Assembly (NCBI RefSeq): GCF_028623165.1
Contig: NZ_CP117768.1
Span: 4,216,001-4,280,000, forward strand
Direction: 5' to 3'
DNA length: 64,000 bases
Source of the DNA: Nostoc sp. UHCC 0926
GTDB lineage: Bacteria > Cyanobacteriota > Cyanobacteriia > Cyanobacteriales > Nostocaceae
Shown: piece by piece, positions 8,228 through 16,704 of the stretch
Numbering within the stretch: position 1 is the stretch's first letter
Layout of the letters: each line of letters opens with the position of its first letter
Position numbers and translations under genes: made by a program
Notes under the pieces: model-generated
Databases searched by the model: none
Seen by the model: the letters and a program-made list of their open reading frames with translations, nothing else
What the model was told of the DNA's origin: nothing

Positions 8228-8645
8228 ATCAAAGTTATCGTGTAGAAGGGGAACGACTACCACAAAGTCAGGAGTCAAAAACCCAGGACATTATTGTCAG
8301 GACTTACGCACGGGTTATGAAAGAACGAACCACTCCAGACACAGAGAAGCCAGTGCGCCCTTGCGGTTCCCCGACTTGAAGCAACTGGCGCGACACGAAG
8401 GAATGAGAGTTTGAGAGGTTTTTTGCGTAAGTCCTAATTGTGTAAAATGCCGAAATCTTTTTTGTTAAAACCATCAAAGACTACCACGACTTTTTTGGCG
8501 GTTTATAAATCAGGGCTGTTTTTGCTTTTGTGGCTACTGTTGCATCCTAAACAAAAATCAGCCCTCAAAACAGTTGTTAGTCGGATTCCTAAGTCGCACT
8601 TTCTGGGTACTAACAGTCTAATTTTTAGTTTTCTCAATTTGGTAT
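8228..8645 (+). pseudogene. Decayed partial second copy of the catalase-related gene
   Basis: Nucleotides after 8228 (GTAGAAGGGGAACGACTACC, AAAACCCAGGACATTATTG) match 7330-7395 of the intact gene, and 8440-8600 (CGAAATCTTTTTTGTTAAAA, CATCAAAGACTACCACGACT, GGCTACTGTTGCATCC) matches 7405-7580. The two blocks are separated by a MITE at 8299-8435. Sequence before and after is lost and the frame is broken. It marks an old tandem duplication of the catalase-related gene. Confidence 0.8.
8299..8435. mobile_element. MITE with 12-bp perfect terminal inverted repeats
   Basis: AGGACTTACGCA (8299-8310) is repeated inverted as TGCGTAAGTCCT (8424-8435). The 137-bp element has no open frame. It interrupts the decayed catalase-related copy: flanks ATTGTC and ATTGTG suggest a target duplication of about 5 bp (ATTGT). 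A half-related TAGGACTTACACA occurs at 16322. Confidence 0.75.
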
Positions 8646-8669
8646 GAATTGGGGATTTCTAGTACCTTC

Positions 8670-8704
8670 ATGAAAATAACCCCAAAGGCTGGGGTTATTT
8701 TCAT
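8670..8704 (-). terminator. Terminator hairpin of dxs
   Basis: ATGAAAATAACCCCA (8670-8684) pairs perfectly with TGGGGTTATTTTCAT (8690-8704), loop 5 nt. It lies 25 nt past the dxs stop; the 3' arm is T-rich in both directions, so it may also stop transcription from the left. Confidence 0.7.
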
Positions 8705-8728
8705 AAAACTATTCTGACTTAGAATTAA

Positions 8729-10636
8729 CTAGACAACAGCAGATAGTTGCTGTTGAAAGAAAGCTTGCAACACTCTCTCTGCTATTTGATGACTAGTTAA
8801 ACCTAATTCTGTCTTAGATTCATTGGGTTCAGCATGATCTACTAACACATCTGGCACACCGAATCGCTTGACAGGAACTAGAATATCTGCATCCAACAAG
8901 GCTTCGGCGATCGCAGAACCAAAGCCACCCATCACACAGCCTTCCTCCAAGGTGATGACGCGGCCAATTTTCTTAGCCAAAGGCAAAATTAACTCGGTAT
9001 CCAAGGGCTTAACAAAACGGGCATTGATTACAGTTGCTTCAATGCCGTGTTCACTGAGAATTTCAGCAGCTTGCATCCCTGGATAGACCATTGTGCCATA
9101 GGCGACGATTAACACGTCATCGCCGGTGCGGAGAATTTCGCCTTTACCAATTTCCAAAGGTTCCCAACCTTCCTCCATCAAGGGAACGCCGTAGCCATTG
9201 CCACGAGGGTAGCGCATAGCGATCGGGCCACTAGTATGGTTAACACCAGTTACTACCATACGTTGGAGTTCTGCTTCGTCTTTAGGTGCCATCATTACCA
9301 TATTGGGAATGCAACGCAGATAAGCGATGTCATACATACCCTGGTGGGTGGGGCCATCAGATCCGACAATTCCTGCCCTATCTAAGCAGAAAAAGACTGG
9401 AAGGTTTTGGATGCAGACATCGTGAATTATCTGGTCATAGGCGCGTTGCAGGAAGGTAGAATAAATGGCGGCGATGGGGCGCATCCCTTGAGTTGCAAGT
9501 CCCGCAGCTAGAGTAATAGCGTGTTGTTCAGCAATCCCGACATCAATATATTGATTGGGTAGTTTTGCTTGAAGTTTATCTAAACCTGTCCCCGTTGCCA
9601 TAGCCGCAGTAATCCCAATGATTTTTGGGTTTTGTTCGGCAAGTTTCACCAGAGTGTGAGAAAAGACTTTGGCATAAGCCGGGGGTTTGGGTTTACTGGA
9701 AGGAATGGCTTTGCCAGTTGCTACGCTGAAGGGGCTTTGGGCGTGGTAGCCAACTTGATCTAGTTCGGCAATTTCATAGCCTTTGCCCTTGACTGTTGCT
9801 ACATGTACCAAAACTGGGCCTGGTATCTGATGTGCCTGTTGGAAAGTGGCAATCAATTCTTCTAGATTATGCCCATCCACTGGTCCAATATAGGTAAAGC
9901 CGAGTTCTTCAAAAACTGCACCTACCTTGGGAACAGCCAAGCGTTTCATACCTTCTTTGATGCGTCCGAGTTCGGGAGACAGGGATTCGCCAACGAAGGG
10001 AATTTGCTTAAACTGTTCCTCAAGATTATCTTTAATAAATTGCACCGGTTGGCTGAGGCGCATTTTGTTCAGATAGCGGGGAATCGCGCCGACGTTGCGA
10101 GATATAGACATGTCGTTGTCGTTGAGAACAACCAACAGGTTAGTTTTCGGCAAGTGTCCGGCATGGTTAATCGCTTCTAAAGCCATACCCCCAGTCAGCG
10201 CCCCATCGCCAATAACAGCAACGGCTTTAAATTTTTCCCCTTTCAAGTCTCGCGCTAAAGCCATGCCCAATGCCGCTGAAATACTTGTAGAAGCATGTCC
10301 AGCCCCAAAGTGGTCAAACTTGTTTTCACAGCGTTTGAGATAACCCGCAACTCCGTCTTTTTGTCTGAGGGTGTGGAAGCGATCGTAGCGTCCTGTAAGC
10401 AGTTTGTGGGGATAAGCCTGATGTCCTACATCCCAAATCACTTTATCCCGATCTAAGTCCAGTGTCTGGTAAAGTCCTAGTGTTAATTCTACAACACCCA
10501 ACCCTGGTCCCAAGTGTCCACCATTAACTGCTACGGTTTGCAGATGCTTATCTCGAATCTGACGGGCAATCTGTTGCAGTTGGCGAACAGATAAACCGTG
10601 CAACTGATTAGGATGGGTGATTTCGCTCAGATGCAT
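8729..10636 (-). CDS. dxs: 1-deoxy-D-xylulose-5-phosphate synthase
   Basis: The 635-residue enzyme joins pyruvate and glyceraldehyde 3-phosphate in the first step of the MEP isoprenoid pathway, feeding carotenoid, phytol and quinone synthesis. It has the thiamine diphosphate motif GDGALTGGMALEAINHAG, NDNDMSISRNVGA, and the transketolase pyrimidine-binding motif DVGIAEQHAITLAAGLA with its catalytic Glu, then a C-terminal transketolase domain. Length is the family norm. Start MHLSEITHPNQL is at 10636. It stands alone, with a terminator hairpin behind it. Confidence 0.97.
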   Translation of the reverse strand: MHLSEITHPNQLHGLSVRQLQQIARQIRDKHLQTVAVNGGHLGPGLGVVELTLGLYQTLDLDRDKVIWDVGHQAYPHKLLTGRYDRFHTLRQKDGVAGYLKRCENKFDHFGAGHASTSISAALGMALARDLKGEKFKAVAVIGDGALTGGMALEAINHAGHLPKTNLLVVLNDNDMSISRNVGAIPRYLNKMRLSQPVQFIKDNLEEQFKQIPFVGESLSPELGRIKEGMKRLAVPKVGAVFEELGFTYIGPVDGHNLEELIATFQQAHQIPGPVLVHVATVKGKGYEIAELDQVGYHAQSPFSVATGKAIPSSKPKPPAYAKVFSHTLVKLAEQNPKIIGITAAMATGTGLDKLQAKLPNQYIDVGIAEQHAITLAAGLATQGMRPIAAIYSTFLQRAYDQIIHDVCIQNLPVFFCLDRAGIVGSDGPTHQGMYDIAYLRCIPNMVMMAPKDEAELQRMVVTGVNHTSGPIAMRYPRGNGYGVPLMEEGWEPLEIGKGEILRTGDDVLIVAYGTMVYPGMQAAEILSEHGIEATVINARFVKPLDTELILPLAKKIGRVITLEEGCVMGGFGSAIAEALLDADILVPVKRFGVPDVLVDHAEPNESKTELGLTSHQIAERVLQAFFQQQLSAVV

Positions 10637-11372
10637 ATTATAGGGTTTTCCTCTCTAAATTCAGGTTTTCGGTATTTTGATTTTCCCACGGTCGGGCTAT
10701 CCACATAATCAGACTCTTATATTGTTACTAAGTTGTAGTGGAAAGTATAACTTCGTAATTGATAATGGTGAAAAATTTGTGACCCATTAACAATTAGTCA
10801 AAATAAGGTTGTAATCAGCCAAGTTTATAACACATTTGTCAATAAGTAATAATACTTAAAAATATTTTTATTCTGTATAAAAAACTGTTTTATTCAGGAG
10901 CAATTTGCGGAAATTCCTTAACTAGATCACTCATTTTTGTCTTTTCAAGCTAGTACAAAAGAAAGCCAAATATCTCATTTATAACTTTATATTCAGCATA
11001 ATTGCTGGTAAATATTTAGCAATTATTTCTTCTCTTCTTCGGTAACAGCAGCTAATTTTATCAGCGATCGCCAGTTCATCTGGGTATAAAAAATATGTAT
11101 ATAAAAACACTCAACTGTTTTAGCTTCATTCAGTATTTGCTTAGTAAAATAATTTTCCTAAATTAATTATAAAATTTTGTCTTACTTCTTACATAACTAG
11201 CAAATAACATGACGATAGCTATCACAGCACAGAGTGTATAAATTAATTTGTGCAATAAATTTAGACTTTCCTAAATTATTTGTGAACAACAAGATTTCCG
11301 ACTTCTTAGAGAAGTCGGAAATCTAAGCCTTTCGATTTGAACGAAATCAAATAAGATTGCTATATCTATTCT
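10637..11372. other. Long AT-rich intergenic region upstream of dxs
   Basis: About 735 bp without a convincing frame. It presumably holds the dxs promoter in its left part. The only clear structure is the hairpin at 11293-11323. One HIP1 site (GCGATCGC) is at about 11064. Confidence 0.5.
11293..11323 (-). terminator. Hairpin after the secreted LEA-like gene
   Basis: GATTTCCGACTTC (11293-11305) pairs perfectly with GAAGTCGGAAATC (11311-11323), loop 5 nt. It lies about 50 nt beyond the stop of the leftward gene at 11373. The following T-content is modest (TTGTTGTT), so termination is probable, not certain. Confidence 0.55.
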
Positions 11373-11819
11373 CTATTTACCGAAAGCATCCTTGATATTC
11401 TCAACAGTACGTTCAACAACATTCTTTGTGTTGTCTACTGCTTTTTGAGTCCGAGCCGAATCTTCGTCTGCTCTTTTCTGAATTGTAGCCGCATCTTTCT
11501 TTGCTTTGCGCTCAACAAAACTACCATCGTCTGTTGCTTGATCAACCTTAGTGGCATTGCTCTTGGCAGCTTCCTTAACTTTATCTGTCGTATCTTGGAT
11601 GAAATTTTTGGCTCGTCCAGCATCTTTACTGGTTTTGTCTTTAACTTGATCGCCTGCATCGGCGGATGCAATCAAGGTTCCAGCAGGATCAGCCATTGCT
11701 GAGGTGTTTGAGAAAAATGCACCTTGCCAAACAAAAGCGATCGCTAACATACAAAACAGTGTTGTAGCCATCCAGCGTTTTACTGTGGAAAGCTGTTTTG
11801 TGAAATAATTCAGTTTCAT
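11373..11819 (-). CDS. Exported Lys/Ala/Asp-rich LEA-like protein
   Basis: About 148 residues from ATG 11819 (MKLNYFTKQLSTVKRW); a TTG three codons upstream is less likely. Residues about 15-43 form a signal peptide ending in TSAMA. The mature part is charged and helical: VKDKTSKDAGRAKNFIQ, TTDKVKEAAKSN, DAATIQKRADEDSARTQ, with 11-residue periodicity as in LEA group 3 and no Cys. Similar small proteins are common in Nostoc and are often linked to desiccation or osmotic stress; that role is inferred from composition. It resembles in style, not in sequence, the repeat protein at 409-1005. Confidence 0.6.
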   Translation of the reverse strand: MKLNYFTKQLSTVKRWMATTLFCMLAIAFVWQGAFFSNTSAMADPAGTLIASADAGDQVKDKTSKDAGRAKNFIQDTTDKVKEAAKSNATKVDQATDDGSFVERKAKKDAATIQKRADEDSARTQKAVDNTKNVVERTVENIKDAFGK

Positions 11820-12272
11820 AGAATACAATTTTCATCTGATTTAGTATCCTATTTCTACTTCATTTAGTTTATTAGCCATATCCTTCCTTAGATAGAGGTT
11901 TTTGCGTCATAAGTGGTTAGACAAATTCACTATTTTGATAGATTGAATTTTGAGTCAAGATTTTTTCGCTGAGAATCAAGAATCGAATTAAACAGTTCAC
12001 AGATTTTGGACATGGGCGATCGCGTTTAGCTCGACTTTATCCAAAATTAAGAACTGGGTTTTCTTTATCCGGCCAAAACCCTGGCTTTTTGGTAAATACT
12101 TTTTCCACGTTACACATTATCGATGAAGTTAAAAAAGTAAAACTTCTGTCTCACAAAGGTTTTAGCGATAGTGAGCCTGTTGCAAAAAAAATGGATTAAA
12201 GTCGAGCTTAGAGAAAAGTCAGCGATCGCTGTTTTGTTAATTACAGCTATTTTCAGGTAAATAGACCACGCA
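11820..12272. other. Intergenic, no gene recognised
   Basis: About 450 bp between the LEA-like gene and the palindrome/IS element. Two HIP1-like sites occur. A frame running to 12313 on the minus strand crosses the palindrome and has no family features; I do not call it. Confidence 0.45.
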
Positions 12273-12300
12273 GTAGGGGCGCAAGGCCTTGCGCCCCTAC
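12273..12300. repeat. 28-bp perfect palindrome abutting the IS left end
   Basis: Two 14-bp arms (GTAGGGGCGCAAGG and its complement CCTTGCGCCCCTAC) meet with no loop. It belongs to the common cyanobacterial GTAGGGGC...GCCCCTAC palindromes; a relative ends at 16646. The IS element was inserted at its right edge. Confidence 0.75.
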
Positions 12301-13422
12301 TCATATCTTGCACCTGGAAATTTGAATGTCAATTCCTTGACTAAGTGCCAGTTCTCTCAGGCGTTCAATGTCTTGTAAAAGAAGTAACACTACCAATTGT
12401 GGAAATATAGTTTGGAATGCGATTTCTGCTGCTTGTCCCCAATCAGGTAGGTTTGTAGAAGCGATCGCTGTGGATAAATAAGCCCAGTGTGCCAAAATAT
12501 AAGAAATCAGGGACAATACCAAGCAACGATAAACGCCTAAAAGTGTCCCCTGCCCAAACCGATGTAACCCGAAACGGTGTTTCGCAGTTTTAAACCAACC
12601 CTCTATTCGCCACCGTCGTTTACCCCACCAAGAAATAGTACTAGCTTTGAGAGCTTTGGTTGAAATGACAAATCGTTTGACATATTTACCATCATCACGT
12701 TTAAAATAGTACCAGGATACATAGACAGGAAATTTCAAACCCCTCAAGCGAAGTTGTTGTCCACGTTTATGTAGTTGAGCAACACAGCGCCCATCTATTA
12801 ACTTACGGGTACAAGCGATCCCAGCAATTATATGGTATTTCCGCTTTCGGACACCGTGTATAAATTCCACACTACCAAAGGCTGTATCTACAAGAACCAT
12901 CACCTGGAAGTGCTTTGTTAGTTTTTTGGGCAAGCATTTGACCATTTTTAGTCCCAATTGTGCCGGGGACGGAGTCCCTTTTCCCTTCCAGACGCGAAAA
13001 CTCCAGGGAACTCGCCACCGACCTACAACCAAATACACCACAACCAAGTGTAAACCTCGTTTTCCGTTGTATACGCGGATTAAATTTTCAAATCCCTTAA
13101 ACTTGCCAAACTTTTCCAGAGTTGTTAGGTCAATAATCACTTGTAGAAATGGTTTACGTCCTAAAGTCCGCTGCGACAAAATCTCCTTAATAACACGGTT
13201 ACGGGTGGTACGAATTACACTTATAGTTGACCAATTGTAGATGTTGAGAAATCGACTTAAGGCGCTGGCTGACTTACTTTTACTGTGCTCAGGTAGAGGA
13301 TACCCCTCTGACTGCAAGAACAATCCCAACATTGCTTCAAGATTTTCTTGTTGGTAAGTAGAAGGCATCAATGACAGCAAGGTGTAAACTAAATTTTGGG
13401 CGTGGGCAAGAATTGAAACCAT
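12301..13422 (-). CDS. IS4-like DDE transposase
   Basis: The 373-residue protein has Asp98 (VIIDLTT), Asp179 (LVDTAFGS) and Glu274 in RWRIEGWFKTAKHRFG, the DDE triad with the IS4-type Y/W-x-R-E-x6-K environment. The frame is intact, so the element may be active. The last codons (CKI and the TGA stop) lie inside the terminal inverted repeat. Start ATG 13422 gives MVSILAHAQNL. Its family could also be set within IS701; only the DDE class is certain. Confidence 0.85.
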   Translation of the reverse strand: MVSILAHAQNLVYTLLSLMPSTYQQENLEAMLGLFLQSEGYPLPEHSKSKSASALSRFLNIYNWSTISVIRTTRNRVIKEILSQRTLGRKPFLQVIIDLTTLEKFGKFKGFENLIRVYNGKRGLHLVVVYLVVGRWRVPWSFRVWKGKGTPSPAQLGLKMVKCLPKKLTKHFQVMVLVDTAFGSVEFIHGVRKRKYHIIAGIACTRKLIDGRCVAQLHKRGQQLRLRGLKFPVYVSWYYFKRDDGKYVKRFVISTKALKASTISWWGKRRWRIEGWFKTAKHRFGLHRFGQGTLLGVYRCLVLSLISYILAHWAYLSTAIASTNLPDWGQAAEIAFQTIFPQLVVLLLLQDIERLRELALSQGIDIQISRCKI

Positions 13423-13714
13423 AGTTCTTGCTAATCTGTAATATGTTTCACGCCCTTTTTCTCACATTTTGGACAATTCCACAAATAAGCGCCATTCTCA
13501 TAATTAACGATCGCCTGATCAACGACTCATTAGTTGGAACATCATACCTTGACAAAGCCTGCCATCGTCTTTCTCAACTAATTAAGTAACATTACTAGTT
13601 TTATAGTTCTTTAAACATCTAAGTAGCGATTAACCCTGACACTGCTTCTAATGTCTCATTTTTGTACTTTTTATCTGCTTTTTCTGAGTTGATTCGGTAG
13701 GTGCAAGATATAAG
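12301..13714 (-). mobile_element. Complete IS4-superfamily insertion sequence
   Basis: 13-bp inverted repeats ATATCTTGCACCT (12303-12315) and AGGTGCAAGATAT (13699-13711) frame one transposase gene. A 5-bp direct repeat CCTAC (12296-12300 and 13715-13719) flanks the 1414 bp from 12301 to 13714. Removing the element rebuilds GCCCCTACGACAGATGTGG, which exists uninterrupted at 16639-16657, so the boundaries are supported by an empty site in the same window. Confidence 0.75.
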
Positions 13715-13964
13715 CCTACGACAGATGTGGTTCAAATACTTGAATTCTGCTGTAACTTGCGATCGCTTCCAGCGGGCGGTTACGCCATCGCAACTGACTT
13801 TTTCCGGTTGGGACGCTTGCGGTTTGATTTTTTCTTCTTAAGCTTGCCGTAACGCACCCTTGTATCTTAGAAGAGTGGTGGGTTATTTAATCCACGTTTC
13901 TTAGTGATTAGAACTCCTGGAAAAGTATTTAATATCACCTTGAAAAAAGCATAGTGAACACAGT

Positions 13965-14741
13965 ATGAAAAAAGATGATTGTCAAATAAGTGGCATTCTG
14001 AGTCGAAGAAAGGCACTTGCTCTATTTAAAACAGTTGGAGCCGCAATACTTGTAGTTGGATGCATACCTAGAAAGTCTAGATCAACACAAGTAAAATCGA
14101 GTGTAGCCGTCCCAGCATCATCTTCAGCCAATGGTACATTGCCTGCATGTGTCGTGACTCCAGAGCAGACCGAAGGGCCCTATTTCGTGGACGAAAAGCT
14201 CAACCGCTCCGACATCCGTTCCGATCCGGGGGACGGTTCAGTGAAAGACGGCGTACCACTCCAACTGACGCTGCGGGTTTTGCAGATTGGCAATACTGGT
14301 TGTACGCCACGCGCAGATGCGATCGTGGATATTTGGCACTGTGATCCGCTAGGCGTTTATTCGGACGTGACAGACCCAGGTTTTAGTACCGTCGGCAAAA
14401 AGTTCCTGCGCGGCTATCAAGTGACAGACGCGAATGGAACCGTCCAGTTCACAACTAATTATCCTGGTTGGTATCAAGGCAGAACCGTCCATATCCACTT
14501 TAAGGTTCGCACAGATGCGGCATCAGCCCAAAGTTATGAGTTTACGTCGCAGCTATACTTTGATGACTCGATCACAGATCAAGTACACACCCAGACACCA
14601 TACGCCAGCAAAGGACAACGCAAGTTGAAGAACGCTGGAGACGGAATTTTTCAAGATGGTGGCGAACAAATGCTGCTCAAGCTTACTAAAACAAGCCTTG
14701 GCTACGCAGCAATTTTTGATATTGGGCTTCAAATGGGTTAA
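13965..14741 (+). CDS. Exported intradiol ring-cleavage dioxygenase family protein
   Basis: The 258-residue protein has an N-terminal SRRKALALF motif like a Tat signal, then a hydrophobic stretch ending LVVGC, so Cys33 could be a lipidation site. The catalytic domain has ACVVTPEQTEGPYF, DIWHCDPLGVYSD and YPGWYQGRTVHIHFK; Tyr132, Tyr170, His176 and His178 match the Fe(III) ligands of protocatechuate/catechol dioxygenases. Such exported forms are common in bacteria and act on unknown aromatic compounds outside the cytoplasm. No other aromatic-catabolism gene is nearby. Codon use is slightly more GC-rich than neighbours. Confidence 0.85.
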   Translation: MKKDDCQISGILSRRKALALFKTVGAAILVVGCIPRKSRSTQVKSSVAVPASSSANGTLPACVVTPEQTEGPYFVDEKLNRSDIRSDPGDGSVKDGVPLQLTLRVLQIGNTGCTPRADAIVDIWHCDPLGVYSDVTDPGFSTVGKKFLRGYQVTDANGTVQFTTNYPGWYQGRTVHIHFKVRTDAASAQSYEFTSQLYFDDSITDQVHTQTPYASKGQRKLKNAGDGIFQDGGEQMLLKLTKTSLGYAAIFDIGLQMG

Positions 14742-15103
14742 TACGACTGCTATTGAGATAACAAACGAGAATGAATGAGACTTAAATCAGTATTCTGATG
14801 CCATAAATAGTAACCAATTGTGTTGTAAGCTAATGAGCATTTAAGTTTCATAAAACCAGAGATGAAGCCCGCCCAAAGCACAGCGATCATTCTCACTAGT
14901 GTGGGCTGTTTAAGATTGCCGATAAATCGCCTGCCTGCCAGTGCACCGTAATCTACAATTCAATATTCCGGGATAATGAATTGCAACTATTGATTCAGCA
15001 TAATCTGACTTTCCACATCCCGTGAAAAGTCAAGATTATACCTGGGTTGATTCCTATTTGCAGTTGTGAGTTCAATCTTGATTGAGAATACAGCCAAAAA
15101 CCT
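14742..15103. other. Intergenic, nothing recognised
   Basis: About 360 bp between two convergent genes. No gene, no strong hairpin and no familiar repeat was found. Confidence 0.5.
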
Positions 15104-16012
15104 TTAATCCACTGCTGCTTTAGCTTTAGCTTTGGCTTTTACCGTTACCTTTCGCTTCATCATCAGGCCGACTATACCTACTGCTATTGAGCCACCAGTA
15201 GTCATGGGTTCGGGGATAGTAGAGAATCCAGATGCCTGAAACACGGGTGACGCTTGAGAGCTGGCTAGAAAGGAGTTGAAGTCCCTAGCTGCGTCTGGGT
15301 TTTGAGTTTGTTGGAGTACAGCAGAGCCATAAACAATCGGAGAGTAAGCGCTGATAGGCGGAGTGTATACAATTTTTACTTTGTTAGGTAATGTTAGAGC
15401 GTCTGTAGTGTAAACAATCCCCGCATCTATACTATCATTAGTGTCGCTTGACACTTTATTTAGTACATCACGCACATCCGAGCCGAAGACAAGTTTGGGT
15501 TGGATTTGCTGCGATATCCCGGAATTGGTAAATAATTGCTGGGCGAATCCTCCTGCTGGAACAAATGCAGGATTACCAATAGCCACTTGACGCAGCTGTA
15601 ATAGGTCTTGAACGCTTGATATAGATATGGTTGAATTTATGGGCGCGATTACAGCCAAGGTATTGTTTAATACATTTTTCCTGGTTTCTGGTATTAGTTT
15701 GTTGGCAGCTTGCAGATTATCTAACGGTGCTTGGGATACTGAGAAGAAGATATCTACTGGATTTGGATTTGTTCCCATTAGGATTTGATTAGCGAGAGTA
15801 CCAGAAGCCCCAAAGGTATTGATAAAGGTGACGTTGGGGTTGCTTTGCTGGTAAAGTGCCTCAACCTGGGGTAGGGTATCCGTCAAGCTGGCAGCAGCAT
15901 AGATGTAAATCGGACCACTAAGTGTGGCAGCTTCTGCTGGTTTAGCTTGGATTACACCAAAACCCAAAGCAATGCTAGCGGTTGCAAGTGCTAATTTGTA
16001 CCTTGTCTTCAT
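15104..16012 (-). CDS. ModA-like molybdate-binding protein with PEP-CTERM tail
   Basis: 302 residues from ATG 16012 (MKTRYKLALATASIALG); a longer frame to 16144 adds unlikely sequence. A signal peptide ends near AEAA. The body has ModA features: IYIYAAASLTDTLP, FGASGTLANQIL, DIFFSVSQAPLDNL, SDTNDSIDAGIVYTTDA. After it comes IPEPMTTGGSIAVGIVGLMMKRK, that is a PEP motif, a hydrophobic helix and basic residues: the PEP-CTERM exosortase signal. No modB/modC gene is adjacent. A ModA carrying a surface-sorting tail may bind molybdate or another oxyanion at the cell surface; ligand is not proven. Confidence 0.82.
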   Translation of the reverse strand: MKTRYKLALATASIALGFGVIQAKPAEAATLSGPIYIYAAASLTDTLPQVEALYQQSNPNVTFINTFGASGTLANQILMGTNPNPVDIFFSVSQAPLDNLQAANKLIPETRKNVLNNTLAVIAPINSTISISSVQDLLQLRQVAIGNPAFVPAGGFAQQLFTNSGISQQIQPKLVFGSDVRDVLNKVSSDTNDSIDAGIVYTTDALTLPNKVKIVYTPPISAYSPIVYGSAVLQQTQNPDAARDFNSFLASSQASPVFQASGFSTIPEPMTTGGSIAVGIVGLMMKRKVTVKAKAKAKAAVD

Positions 16013-16420
16013 AAAATATTTCTGGTAGATTAATGTGCGAGTTACTACAATTTTTGAAATTACAAATCTTGCACCCAATATTGAAAATTTGCTTTTAAAT
16101 CCTGTCAGTAAATAGGCTAACAAGAAGTCGTAGCTGGGAAACAATCTTTGGCACTTCCGTATTTACAAGGTACTAGTACGGCTAAAAAATTACCACTAGT
16201 TTGAAGGGTTCTTTATATAAAAAATACAGTAGCCTATGTACTTATACTGCTAGACAAAAGCTTGAAGTACCATGAAAGTAGGTAAATGCATCTGTACTAT
16301 AGGGAAATTTTTTTATAAAGTTAGGACTTACACACTGTACAAATTAATCTTGGTATGCATTTACCATGCATAGGTCGTTTCAGGCTTTTATTAATCATTC
16401 TTTGATAGTAAACTGCACTT
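16013..16420. other. Intergenic upstream of the ModA-like gene
   Basis: About 400 bp, AT-rich, presumed promoter region. TAGGACTTACACA at 16322 resembles one end of the MITE at 8299. No gene recognised. Confidence 0.45.
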
Positions 16421-16646
16421 TTGGGGCACAGCAATGTTCATTGGTGTCAACTTAAGCTACAAGCTACAACCTTCGTAAAATCTCGTTTCCAGTCTCTGGC
16501 TGGAAATGCATACCCTGGCGGCAGAGCCTCCGAACTGGCATTCCCAGTCTGAGACTCTTAACGAGGTAACGAGGCAATCTCTAAAAGCTGTTTCTAGTCA
16601 AGTTTTTACCTTAAGTTGATACCAATGAGCATTGCTGTGCCCCTAC
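16421..16646. mobile_element. MITE-like element with about 34-bp imperfect inverted ends
   Basis: The left end begins GGGGCACAGCAATGTTCATT (from 16423) and runs to CTTAAG at 16456. The right end starts CTTAAG at 16610 and is its complement with two mismatches, ending GCTGTGCCCC(TAC). The 150-bp interior has no frame. The right end continues ACGACAGATGTGG, the same sequence that flanks the IS4-like element. Confidence 0.65.
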
Positions 16647-16704
16647 GACAGATGTGGTTTTTCAAATCAGCACTCTCTTAATCAAGCAAACCATTCACAT
16701 TCAG

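Noticed and set aside
12110..12313. 67-codon minus-strand frame before the IS element
   Set aside because: It runs through the 28-bp palindrome and IS end, so it is made of repeat sequence.
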